This document shows positions 56,774 to 64,000 of a stretch of 64,000 nt of DNA, piece after piece. Every line of letters starts with the position of its first letter. Position 1 is the stretch's first letter. A model generated the notes under the pieces. The model ran no database searches. It was given only the letters and a program-made list of their open reading frames with translations, and was not told the origin of the DNA. The position numbers and the translations under genes were made by a program. Origin of the DNA: Clostridiales bacterium (GTDB taxonomy: Bacteria; Bacillota; Clostridia; Christensenellales; CAG-138); NCBI GenBank assembly GCA_004557245.1, contig SFEL01000004.1, positions 1-64,000 of the forward strand, given 5' to 3'.

Positions 56774-56831
56774 CCTAATGTGCTTCTCTTTTCGTTCGCT
56801 GGCAGGCTTTCGAACAGTTTAGCACATTAGG
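56774..56831 (-). promoter_or_regulatory. Hairpin hiding the tnpA ribosome binding site
   Basis: In the tnpA mRNA, CCTAATGTGC (56831-56822) pairs with GCACATTAGG (56783-56774), whose last bases belong to AGGAGG. An inner GTTCG/CGAAC stem closes the loop. Both arms are exact complements over 10 bp. Confidence 0.7.
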
Positions 56832-56856
56832 TCTTTTCACCGCTTAAGCTTTCCTG

Positions 56857-56885
56857 AACCACGCGACTATCGCGTGGTTTTCTAT
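56857..56885 (+). terminator. Terminator-like hairpin at the upstream edge of the insertion
   Basis: AACCACGCG pairs with CGCGTGGTT around ACTAT, followed by TTCT. It may shield the transposase gene from outside transcription. Confidence 0.55.
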
Positions 56886-56893
56886 ATACAATC

Positions 56894-56930
56894 ACAGGGA
56901 CTGCAAAATGCAGCCCCTGTTTTTTCTTTT
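56894..56930 (+). terminator. Terminator before ftsK, possibly the original ispH-rpsA terminator
   Basis: CAGGGACTGCA pairs with TGCAGCCCCTG, followed by TTTTTTCTTTT. It lies 700 bases from rpsA, beyond the insertion element. A TATAAT at 56950-56955 follows and may serve ftsK. Confidence 0.75.
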
Positions 56931-56984
56931 AAAAGGCGCATGTATGGTGTATAATAGGTAGGTAAATTCAGAAAGGAATACCCG

Positions 56985-59597
56985 ATGGCTAATTCGAGCA
57001 GAAAAGTAAAAAAGGCTGAGCTGGAAAGACAGGAGCAGACCGAAAGGGAGATAATAGGTATATGCTTTATCGCTCTTGCGCTTTTCCTTGCCGCTGGAAT
57101 ATATACAGATATGGTAGGCGTGATAGGAAATGCAGTGAAGAACTTGACCTTCGGCCTGTTCGGAATCGCTGGCTATGCAGCGCCCTTTATTCTTGCCGGC
57201 CTGGGTATACTTTCTATCGCTATGTCAAAATCACCTGCAAGCAGCTCAACGCTGTGGTTGATAGTTGGCGGAGTCGTATGTCTCCTCGTTATTATACATA
57301 CCGCTACCCGCGGCGAAATAACGGTGGACAAGGTGACAGCTTACTATTCCGACGCATATATGTACGGAAAGCTGTACTGCAAGGGCGGCGGACTTTTGGG
57401 CGCGCTTCTCGCATATCCTTCAATGAAGCTTTTAGGTACTGCCGGTACGTATATTTTTTTCGGTGCCGCGGTATTTATAGTATTTCTGGTAGCTACCAAG
57501 CTTTCCATACGAACCCTTGGCCAGAAAGTGGGCAGCGGCATAAGGACCGGCGTGGAATCTGTCTCCGAAAAAGTTCAGCAGGTCCACGCCCGCGATATTG
57601 CGGAGCGGCAGGCGCGGTACGACTATGAGCACGCGTTCGACGGACTGGAACAAATATATCCGCCAAGGCCAAAGAAGCGCCGTGGCAACGGTAAAGAGCT
57701 TTATACCGAAACACTTGGAAAAAATGAAGAAGGAATGGAACCGACTATACCCAAGCCGCAGAAGTCTGTACGCAGGAAGAATGACGACAGCTATATTGTG
57801 CGCCGCAGGGAAGACGACCCGCGAAACGATTGGGACGGCGATATTTCCTTCCTGCCACAGAATGGAAAACTGCCAAAGCGCAAGGACGACGGCGATCCTT
57901 TTGATATACTTTCCGGGCTGGACGATGGCGAGCTGAAGCCGCTTAAGCGTGTAGATGTCAGCAAGATTACTACTATAGACATGCAGCCTGAAGAGCCGGA
58001 GCAGAACTTCGGCTTTGAAGAGCCGTCCAATGTTGCAGGACTGGATACGGAGTATGAGAAGGATTCTGAAGCAACGTCAGTTAAGGTGGCGGCAGGCGAC
58101 GATGGGGATACCGAAGCTTCAATAGCGCCCCAGCCACCGGTATACGTGCGCCCGCCTATCACGCTGCTCAGGAAACCTGCCTTGACGGTATCCAAAGGTG
58201 TTGAATCGCCTGTTGCAAAGGGAAAGAAGCTGGAGGAGACCCTTGCAAGCTTCAATATAGACGCAAAGGTAATAAACTACAGCGTAGGCCCAACCATAAC
58301 CCGCTTTGAGCTGCACCCGGCTCAGGGCGTGCGTGTAAATAGAATAACCAGCCTTTCTGACGATATAGCGCTGGCCCTTGCCGCACCTCGCGTAAGGATC
58401 GAAGCGCCCATACCCGGCAAGTCGGCCATAGGTATAGAAATACCAAATAAGGACACGGTGCCGGTTCTGCTCAGGGAGGTAATAGAATCAAGCGAGTTTT
58501 CAGACGGCAGCAGCACGCTGCGATTCGGCATAGGCAAGGATATTGCGGGCAAGGTGCTTTGCGCAGATCTGGATAAGATGCCGCATCTGCTTATTGCCGG
58601 TTCCACAGGCTCCGGCAAAAGCGTCTGTATAAACGACATTATACTGAGCTTCATATACGGCAAAAAGCCCGAAGAGGTAAGGCTTATAATGGTGGACCCC
58701 AAGCAGGTGGAGCTGAGGGTTTACGCCCCAATGCCGCATCTCCTTATGCCTGTTGTTACCGATCCCAAGAAGGCGGCAGGCGCTCTGAAGTGGGCGGTCA
58801 TGGAGATGGACCAGCGGTATAAGAAGATGTCCAAGGTCAACGCCAGAAGCATTTCGAGGTACAATGAGCTTCAGGAGGATCCGGCGGAAAAGCTGCCGAG
58901 GCTCGTCATAATAATAGATGAGCTGGCTGACCTTATGATGGTTGCCGCCAAGGAAGTGGAAGAATCCATATGCCGCATCGCACAGCTGGGCCGCGCGGCG
59001 GGCATTCACTTAATAGTGGCCACACAGCGTCCTTCCACCGACATAATTACCGGACTTATCAAGGCCAACATACCCAGCCGCATAGCGCTGGCGGTTTCCT
59101 CCGCTGTAGATTCCAGGGTCATAATGGACTGTGGCGGCGCTGAAAAGCTGCTTGGCCGCGGCGATATGCTGTTTCACGCCAACGGCGCAAGCAAGCCGGT
59201 GCGCGCCCAGGCGGCATTCGTCAGCGACGAGGAGGTCGAAAGCATAATGGACTTCTTCACAAGGCAGCAGACGGACGAAAACAAGCCCAGATATCAGGAG
59301 ATAACCCTGGAGGAGGTTTCCTCTACGGTGGACGCCGTTACCGGCCAGGGCAACGGCAAGCAGGAGGATGAACTGCTGGACGATGCGGTGAAGATAGTAT
59401 TGGAGAGCGGTCAGGCGTCCATATCCATGATACAGCGGAGGCTCAGGGTCGGTTATGCCAGAGCCGCAAGGCTTATAGATATAATGGAACAGCTGAAGGT
59501 CGTAAGCGGCTTTGACGGAAGCAAGCCGAGAAAGCTCCTGATAAGCAGCTTCGAGGAATATCAGCAGCTTACGGGCGCAGATACGGAGGAAGGATAA
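56985..59597 (+). CDS. ftsK: DNA translocase FtsK/SpoIIIE
   Basis: An 870-residue DNA pump that clears chromosomes from the division or sporulation septum. Four N-terminal helices (about 25-180), a charged low-complexity linker (about 190-400), an alpha domain (KLEETLASFNIDAKVINYSVGP), the RecA-like motor with Walker A GSTGSGKSV and Walker B LVIIIDELADLM, and a gamma winged helix at the C-terminus (SMIQRRLRVGYARAARLID) are visible. Length fits the family. AGAAAGGAATACCCG precedes the start. The next gene begins one base after its stop. Confidence 0.95.
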   Translation: MANSSRKVKKAELERQEQTEREIIGICFIALALFLAAGIYTDMVGVIGNAVKNLTFGLFGIAGYAAPFILAGLGILSIAMSKSPASSSTLWLIVGGVVCLLVIIHTATRGEITVDKVTAYYSDAYMYGKLYCKGGGLLGALLAYPSMKLLGTAGTYIFFGAAVFIVFLVATKLSIRTLGQKVGSGIRTGVESVSEKVQQVHARDIAERQARYDYEHAFDGLEQIYPPRPKKRRGNGKELYTETLGKNEEGMEPTIPKPQKSVRRKNDDSYIVRRREDDPRNDWDGDISFLPQNGKLPKRKDDGDPFDILSGLDDGELKPLKRVDVSKITTIDMQPEEPEQNFGFEEPSNVAGLDTEYEKDSEATSVKVAAGDDGDTEASIAPQPPVYVRPPITLLRKPALTVSKGVESPVAKGKKLEETLASFNIDAKVINYSVGPTITRFELHPAQGVRVNRITSLSDDIALALAAPRVRIEAPIPGKSAIGIEIPNKDTVPVLLREVIESSEFSDGSSTLRFGIGKDIAGKVLCADLDKMPHLLIAGSTGSGKSVCINDIILSFIYGKKPEEVRLIMVDPKQVELRVYAPMPHLLMPVVTDPKKAAGALKWAVMEMDQRYKKMSKVNARSISRYNELQEDPAEKLPRLVIIIDELADLMMVAAKEVEESICRIAQLGRAAGIHLIVATQRPSTDIITGLIKANIPSRIALAVSSAVDSRVIMDCGGAEKLLGRGDMLFHANGASKPVRAQAAFVSDEEVESIMDFFTRQQTDENKPRYQEITLEEVSSTVDAVTGQGNGKQEDELLDDAVKIVLESGQASISMIQRRLRVGYARAARLIDIMEQLKVVSGFDGSKPRKLLISSFEEYQQLTGADTEEG

Positions 59598-59598
59598 T

Positions 59599-60897
59599 TT
59601 GGCTACAACTGTTGGAATGGTATCTTTGGGCTGCTCTAAAAACAGAGTAGACAGCGAACAGATATTGGGCATGCTTAAAGAAAACGGCTTTGAGATAACC
59701 AACGACGAATCTCGGGCCGAGGTGATAATTGTAAACACCTGTGGTTTTATAAACCCCGCAAAGGAGGAATCCATAGGGACCATACTCGAGATGGCACAGC
59801 ACAAGAAGGGCGGCAACTGCCGCCTGCTGGTAGTAACAGGCTGCCTCAGCCAGCGCTACCCCAAGGAACTCCGGGAGGAGCTGCCCGAGGTGGATATATT
59901 CTGGGGAGTAAAGGACAAGGACGGACTTGTGCGAAAGATAACCGAGGCGGCAGGCGGCAGCTATAAGTGCTGTTCTGAGGACGCACGCATAATAACTACA
60001 CCATCATATAGCGCTTATCTTCGTATAGCTGACGGCTGCGATAATCGCTGTACCTACTGCGCCATACCGCTGATACGCGGCGGTAAGGTCAGCATTCCAA
60101 TGGAAAAACTGGTGAAGGAGGCACAGAGTCTGGCTGACAGCGGCGTAAAAGAGCTCACGCTGATAGCGCAGGACACTTCTGCTTACGGAACCGATCTGTA
60201 CGGTAAGCCCATGCTTGCAGAACTTATGCGCCGTATAGCAAAGATAGATAAGCTGCACTGGATACGTGTGCTTTATTCCTATCCCAACACCATAGACGAA
60301 GAGCTGGTGGATACTATGGTAGCCGATCCGAAGATAGTCAACTATATAGATATACCCATTCAGCATATAGATCCGGATATGCTGAAAGCTATGAACCGCC
60401 ATGGCTCCGCTGAGCATATCCGCGAGATAACCGACTATATCAGGCGCACGGCTCCCGACTTCATACTGCGTACCACCGTCATAACAGGCTTCCCCGGGGA
60501 GACGGAGGAACAATTCAGCCATCTGACCGAATTCCTTAAGGAACACAGCTTTGACAGGCTCGGCGCATTTGCATACTCCCAGGAGGACGACACGCCCGCT
60601 GCCGATATGCCGAACCAGATAGATGAGGACGTAAAGCAGCGCCGTCTCAAAAGGATAATGTCCCTTCAGCAGGGCATATCCCTTGCGTACAACAAAAAGC
60701 GCATAGGTACCGTCACCGAGGCCCTCGTTGAACAGGTCAGCGGCGATATAGCCTACGGCAGAACATATGCCGAGGCCCCCGAGGTGGACGGTACCGTGAT
60801 GTTTTCCATCAAAAACAAAGGGCTGAAACCCGGTGATTTTACCATGATAAAGCTAACCGGTGCGGGCCCTTATGATATGGAAGGAGAAGAAATATGA
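59599..60897 (+). CDS. rimO: Ribosomal protein uS12 methylthiotransferase RimO
   Basis: RimO (432 residues) is a radical SAM methylthiotransferase that modifies an aspartate of ribosomal protein S12. The N-terminal UPF0004 domain has cysteines in LGCSKNRVDSE, VNTCGFI and TGCLSQRY; the radical SAM motif is DGCDNRCTYCAIP; a TRAM domain closes the protein. The start is a TTG one base after the ftsK stop, with GGAGGAAGG upstream. Its stop overlaps the pgsA start (ATGA). Confidence 0.94.
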   Translation: MATTVGMVSLGCSKNRVDSEQILGMLKENGFEITNDESRAEVIIVNTCGFINPAKEESIGTILEMAQHKKGGNCRLLVVTGCLSQRYPKELREELPEVDIFWGVKDKDGLVRKITEAAGGSYKCCSEDARIITTPSYSAYLRIADGCDNRCTYCAIPLIRGGKVSIPMEKLVKEAQSLADSGVKELTLIAQDTSAYGTDLYGKPMLAELMRRIAKIDKLHWIRVLYSYPNTIDEELVDTMVADPKIVNYIDIPIQHIDPDMLKAMNRHGSAEHIREITDYIRRTAPDFILRTTVITGFPGETEEQFSHLTEFLKEHSFDRLGAFAYSQEDDTPAADMPNQIDEDVKQRRLKRIMSLQQGISLAYNKKRIGTVTEALVEQVSGDIAYGRTYAEAPEVDGTVMFSIKNKGLKPGDFTMIKLTGAGPYDMEGEEI

Positions 60898-61454
60898 AAA
60901 ACTTAAACATGAACCTTCCCAACAGGCTTACCCTTATCAGGATAGCGCTGGTGCCGCTGTTTATTGCCTGCTTTTACATTGAAGCCCCTTCGGCAATATA
61001 TGTGGCATGCGGAATATTCATTGCGGCCTTTTTGACCGATATTGCTGACGGGTATCTTGCACGCAGCCGCAATCAGATAACAGACTTCGGCAAGCTTATG
61101 GATCCCATAGCGGATAAGCTCCTTGCGGCAAGCGCACTTATAATGCTTACAGCAAACGGTATGCTCAACCCTATAGCCGCCATTATTATTATTGCCAGAG
61201 AGTTCCTTATAAGCGGCTTCAGGCTTGTAGCCACTGGCAAAGGCGTCGTCATAGCCGCCAGCTGGCTTGGCAAGATAAAGACCATCACTCAGGCGGTGGC
61301 GCTGGTGCTGGTAATGCTCAGCACTCCAATACGTGCATGGCTGGGCTTTAAGCTTGACGCGATAGTGGTATGGATATCCGTGTTCTTTACAGTGATATCT
61401 GCCGTTGACTACATTCGCAAGAATATAAATTGCATCAATTTTGATCAGATATAA
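60894..61454 (+). CDS. pgsA: CDP-diacylglycerol--glycerol-3-phosphate 3-phosphatidyltransferase
   Basis: PgsA (186 residues) makes phosphatidylglycerol phosphate, the precursor of phosphatidylglycerol. The CDP-alcohol phosphotransferase motif reads DIADGYLARSRNQITDFGKL followed by MDPIADK, with all four aspartates. NLPNRLTLIRI at the start and five to six hydrophobic helices fit the family. It overlaps rimO by four bases; cinA follows. Phosphatidylglycerol is the lipid donor for Lgt at 15 kb. Confidence 0.95.
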   Translation: MKNLNMNLPNRLTLIRIALVPLFIACFYIEAPSAIYVACGIFIAAFLTDIADGYLARSRNQITDFGKLMDPIADKLLAASALIMLTANGMLNPIAAIIIIAREFLISGFRLVATGKGVVIAASWLGKIKTITQAVALVLVMLSTPIRAWLGFKLDAIVVWISVFFTVISAVDYIRKNINCINFDQI

Positions 61455-61470
61455 CAGGGGCATACTATCA

Positions 61471-62733
61471 ATGAACGCAGAGATTATTTCTGTCGGCACG
61501 GAGCTGCTGATGGGACAGATACTCAATACCAACACCCGGTATCTTTCCGGCCGAATGGCTGATTTCGGTATAAACATGTATTATCATGTAACTGTGGGCG
61601 ATAATCCCACAAGGCTTAAGCAGTGCATAGCGAACGCCTTTTCACGCTCGGATATAGTGTTGTTCACAGGTGGACTCGGGCCTACCGAGGATGACCTTAC
61701 CAAGGAGACTGTAGCTGATTATTTCGGCCTTGAACTTGTAGTGAATGAGAAATATAAAGCATGGCTGCTGGAAAAAATGTCCTCCCGCGGCTATCCCTGT
61801 ACGCCCAACAACATTAAACAGGTCATGTTTCCCGCAGATCACTGCATAATACTGCCAAATCCCAGAGGAACAGCGCCTGGCTGCATAATGGAGAAGAACG
61901 GCAAGACTGCTATACTGATGCCGGGACCTCCATGGGAGATGGAACCCATGTTTGAGGAAGAGGTAGTGCCGTATTTGCAAAAACGCAGCAACTGCATGTT
62001 CCATTCCCGTACCATTCGTATATTCGGCAAGGGCGAGTCCCAGGTAGAATACGCTATAAAGGACATAGTGGACGCCCAGAGCAATCCAACAATAGCGCCT
62101 TATGCCAAGGCGGCCGAGACTACTCTACGCATAACCGCCCGCTGTGGCAGCGAGGAGGAAGGGGAGAAGCTCATTCAGCCCGTTATACAGGCCATAGAGG
62201 ACAGAGTGGGCGAATTTATCTATTCCACCCACGGCAGGGAAATGCACGAGGTATGCGCGGAACTGCTAAAAGCTAGCGGCCTTAAGATCGCTGTTGCCGA
62301 AAGCTGTACCGGCGGCATGATAGCCTCCAGGCTTATATCCGTCCCCGGAAGTTCCGAATGGTTCATGGAAGGTGCAGTGACTTATTCCTGCGATTCCAAG
62401 ATGCGCCGTCTCGGCGTAAAGGCCGAAACGCTGGAAAAGTATACTGACGTAAGCGCGGAGACTGCCAAAGAGATGGCCGACGGTATACGCCTCCAGAGCG
62501 GCGCCGACATAGGTATATCCACCACCGGCTACGCAGGACCTACGGGCGCGCCCGGCCTGATCGGACAGGTATTTATCGCCGTTTCCACGGAGGAAGGATG
62601 CAACGCATATGAGGTCAATCTCAAGGGCAACCGTGAAAGAGTGCGGGATGGCGCGGTGCTGAATGCCTTGAATCTTCTCAGGAAACAAATAATTGCAAAA
62701 AACAGGTGCAATTTGGATATTAACGTGCTATAA
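61471..62733 (+). CDS. cinA: CinA family protein (competence/damage-inducible, NMN deamidase)
   Basis: CinA (420 residues) has an N-terminal MoCF-like domain (ISVGTELLMGQILNTN; FTGGLGPTEDD), which in relatives acts as ADP-ribose pyrophosphatase, and a C-terminal nicotinamide mononucleotide deamidase domain (AESCTGGMIASRL; STTGYAGPTG). It takes part in pyridine nucleotide recycling, which links to pncB at 16 kb. ATG 61471 begins the family N-terminus; the open frame from 61441 overlaps pgsA. The cinA-recA order is conserved in Gram-positive bacteria. Confidence 0.93.
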   Translation: MNAEIISVGTELLMGQILNTNTRYLSGRMADFGINMYYHVTVGDNPTRLKQCIANAFSRSDIVLFTGGLGPTEDDLTKETVADYFGLELVVNEKYKAWLLEKMSSRGYPCTPNNIKQVMFPADHCIILPNPRGTAPGCIMEKNGKTAILMPGPPWEMEPMFEEEVVPYLQKRSNCMFHSRTIRIFGKGESQVEYAIKDIVDAQSNPTIAPYAKAAETTLRITARCGSEEEGEKLIQPVIQAIEDRVGEFIYSTHGREMHEVCAELLKASGLKIAVAESCTGGMIASRLISVPGSSEWFMEGAVTYSCDSKMRRLGVKAETLEKYTDVSAETAKEMADGIRLQSGADIGISTTGYAGPTGAPGLIGQVFIAVSTEEGCNAYEVNLKGNRERVRDGAVLNALNLLRKQIIAKNRCNLDINVL

Positions 62734-62779
62734 TAATCTTAATAAGAAACAAATTATGCTGTAAAGGCGGTCTGTAAGT

Positions 62780-63802
62780 ATGATGGAAAAAGAAAAAGCA
62801 TTGGAAATCGCCCTCTCCAAGATAGAAAAGGACTTCGGCAAAGGTGCTATAATGAAGCTGGGAGACGCTGCGGCGAATATCAGCGTCTCTACCATACCTT
62901 CAGGCTGCTTACAGCTTGACTACGCGCTGGGCGTAGGCGGTCTGCCGCGGGGAAGGATAATCGAGATATACGGGCCCGAATCCTCAGGCAAGACTACTCT
63001 GGCGCTGCATGCCATAGCGGAGGCCCAGAAGCTCGGCGGTACAGCGGCATTCATAGACGCCGAACACGCGCTGGATCCGGTATACGCCCACAATCTCGGC
63101 GTTGACGTGGATAACCTGTATATCTCACAGCCTGATTCCGGTGAGGACGCATTGGAGATATGCGATACACTGGTGCGAAGCGGCGCCATCGACATAATCG
63201 TTGTCGACTCTGTCGCGGCGCTGGTTCCCAAGGCAGAGCTGGAAGGCGATATGGGCGATTCTCATGTTGGCCTTCAGGCGAGGTTGATGTCTCAGGCGCT
63301 TAGAAAACTTACCGGCGTCATCAGCAAGACAAATACTATTATAATATTCATCAACCAGCTGCGCGAAAAGGTGGGCGTCATGTTTGGCAATCCGGAGACC
63401 ACCACCGGCGGCAAGGCGCTGAAGTTCTACGCCTCCGTGCGCATGGACGTACGCAAGCAGGATACAATTAAAAACGGCGCGGAATTTATAGGCAACCGCA
63501 CCCGCGTAAAGATCGTAAAGAACAAAGTGGCGCCTCCTTTCAAGACCGCCGAATTCGATATGATATACGGCGAGGGTATATCAAGGGAGAGCTGCATATT
63601 GGATATGGCAGTCGACCAAAAGATAATAAATAAGACCGGAGCGTGGTATTCCTACAATGATATGCGCATGGCCCAGGGTCGCGATAACGCAAGGCTGTTC
63701 CTCAAGGACAATAAGGAGCTTTGTGACGAAATAGAGGCCAGAGTGCGGGAGAAAATGATGCAGGTGCCCGCCAAAACCGAAGAGCCGGAAGAGGAAATAT
63801 AA
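62780..63802 (+). CDS. recA: Recombinase RecA
   Basis: RecA (340 residues) forms nucleoprotein filaments for strand exchange and SOS induction. KALEIALSKIEKDFGKGAIMKLGD starts the family core; Walker A GPESSGKTT, Walker B IDIIVVDSVAAL, the L1/L2 loops (GDSHVGLQARLMSQALRKL region; NQLREKVGVMFGNPETTTGG) are intact. Two ATG codons (62780, 62783) are possible. AAAGGCGG lies upstream. A TATAAT at the end of cinA may give it its own promoter. The C-terminus is acidic as usual. Confidence 0.97.
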   Translation: MMEKEKALEIALSKIEKDFGKGAIMKLGDAAANISVSTIPSGCLQLDYALGVGGLPRGRIIEIYGPESSGKTTLALHAIAEAQKLGGTAAFIDAEHALDPVYAHNLGVDVDNLYISQPDSGEDALEICDTLVRSGAIDIIVVDSVAALVPKAELEGDMGDSHVGLQARLMSQALRKLTGVISKTNTIIIFINQLREKVGVMFGNPETTTGGKALKFYASVRMDVRKQDTIKNGAEFIGNRTRVKIVKNKVAPPFKTAEFDMIYGEGISRESCILDMAVDQKIINKTGAWYSYNDMRMAQGRDNARLFLKDNKELCDEIEARVREKMMQVPAKTEEPEEEI

Positions 63803-63875
63803 TGCATTTTGAACGATATAACCGTAAATAAAAAACTTATTCTGGCAAATATTATAAGTCAGGGGCCACGCGTCC

Positions 63876-63905
63876 TTGACTTTTGTTTTGCCATGGGTTT
63901 ATAAT
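63876..63905 (+). promoter_or_regulatory. Promoter reading out of the window
   Basis: TTGACT at 63876-63881 and TATAAT at 63900-63905 with an 18-base spacer. The 198 bases after recA contain no convincing gene, so this probably serves a gene starting beyond 64000. Confidence 0.65.
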
Positions 63906-64000
63906 AAATTTTGAGATATTATATCGGTGTGTAGTTTCGTAGACCTGCTCTACTGAAATAATAGTCCATGCATGCTGCGTATTTTACGCTCGGATACATA

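Larger units (their letters stand above)
56222..56852 (-). mobile_element. IS200/IS605-family insertion element (tnpA only)
   Basis: A single HUH transposase gene flanked by hairpins and lacking inverted terminal repeats identifies an IS200-type element. Ends are approximate: the right end (beyond the tnpA stop) contains GGGCATAGCCC (56226-56236) and GCGCACAAGTGCGC (56252-56265), and the left end contains the translation-control hairpin at 56774-56831. The element sits between ispH-rpsA and ftsK, so it separated neighbouring housekeeping genes without breaking one. No tnpB is present. Confidence 0.8.

Noticed and set aside
1..64000. CRISPR arrays or phage clusters
   Set aside because: I saw no regularly spaced direct repeats, no cas genes and no run of phage structural genes.
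63803..64000. A start of recX after recA
   Set aside because: Short frames after recA end quickly (for example from about 63819) and a promoter follows, so no recX is supported inside the window.

Overview
The window looks like a chromosomal segment of an anaerobic, probably gut-associated, member of the class Clostridia (Bacillota), with roughly even GC content by eye. The evidence is an ispH-rpsA gene fusion, a SCIFF peptide with its radical SAM maturase, a short archaeal-type prolyl-tRNA synthetase behind a T-box, DUF6320 and DUF523 proteins, U32 peptidase and MutS2 neighbours, a lysine riboswitch, and the order cmk-plsC-ispH/rpsA...ftsK-rimO-pgsA-cinA-recA. Most genes prefer the isoleucine codon ATA and the arginine codon AGG. 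A few likely highly expressed genes (proS, the EF-G-like gene, ygeY, ygeW, the S1 half of ispH-rpsA) use ATC/ATT and CGC instead. No family assignment finer than Clostridia is safe from sequence alone.

Layout. 1-2.9 kb (minus): a GNAT / EEP phosphatase / metallo-beta-lactamase operon. 3-4.1 kb: acyl carrier protein convergent with a FabG-like reductase. 4.2-8.6 kb: D-aminoacylase, then ygeY-ygeW, a likely amino-acid/amide salvage set. 8.7-12.2 kb: a BofC-position protein, ruvCAB and a coiled-coil protein. 12.2-13.9 kb: T-box and proS. 14.1-18.2 kb: nitroreductase, then lgt-pncB-lipoprotein-zinc ribbon. 18.3-21.4 kb: SCIFF peptide, maturase and a PLP decarboxylase. 21.4-24.3 kb (minus): DUF6320 and a hydrolase/acyltransferase fusion. 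24.5-26.5 kb: a peptidase followed by a patch that looks like a mobile-element relic. 26.5-28.7 kb: galE-galK. 28.9-29.4 kb: tRNA-Leu and tRNA-Pro. 29.5-31.5 kb (minus): NhaC-type transporter under a lysine riboswitch. 31.5-32.8 kb: acyltransferase with zinc ribbon. 32.9-38.0 kb (minus): livJHMGF branched-chain amino acid ABC transporter preceded by a small Leu/Ile/Val-rich ORF and a terminator. 38.2-47.2 kb: zapA, U32 peptidase, mutS2, DUF523, a two-component system and an HtrA-type protease. 47.4-49.5 kb: EF-G paralogue. 49.8-56.2 kb: surE, rpiR, an HI0933-type flavoprotein, cmk, plsC, ispH-rpsA. 56.2-56.9 kb: an IS200-type insertion. 57-63.8 kb: ftsK, rimO, pgsA, cinA, recA, then a promoter running off the window.

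The themes are core replication/repair and envelope functions, nitrogen and amino acid acquisition (D-aminoacylase, YgeY/YgeW, Liv transporter, lysine transporter, peptidases), and RNA-based control. Three different amino-acid-sensing leaders appear likely: a proline T-box, a lysine riboswitch and a proposed branched-chain leader peptide. The most distinctive elements are the SCIFF cassette, the proposed liv leader peptide, the ispH-rpsA fusion with a sharp codon-usage switch and an internal start signal, an EF-G paralogue lacking the catalytic histidine, and a three-part hydrolase/acyltransferase/DUF6320 pair.
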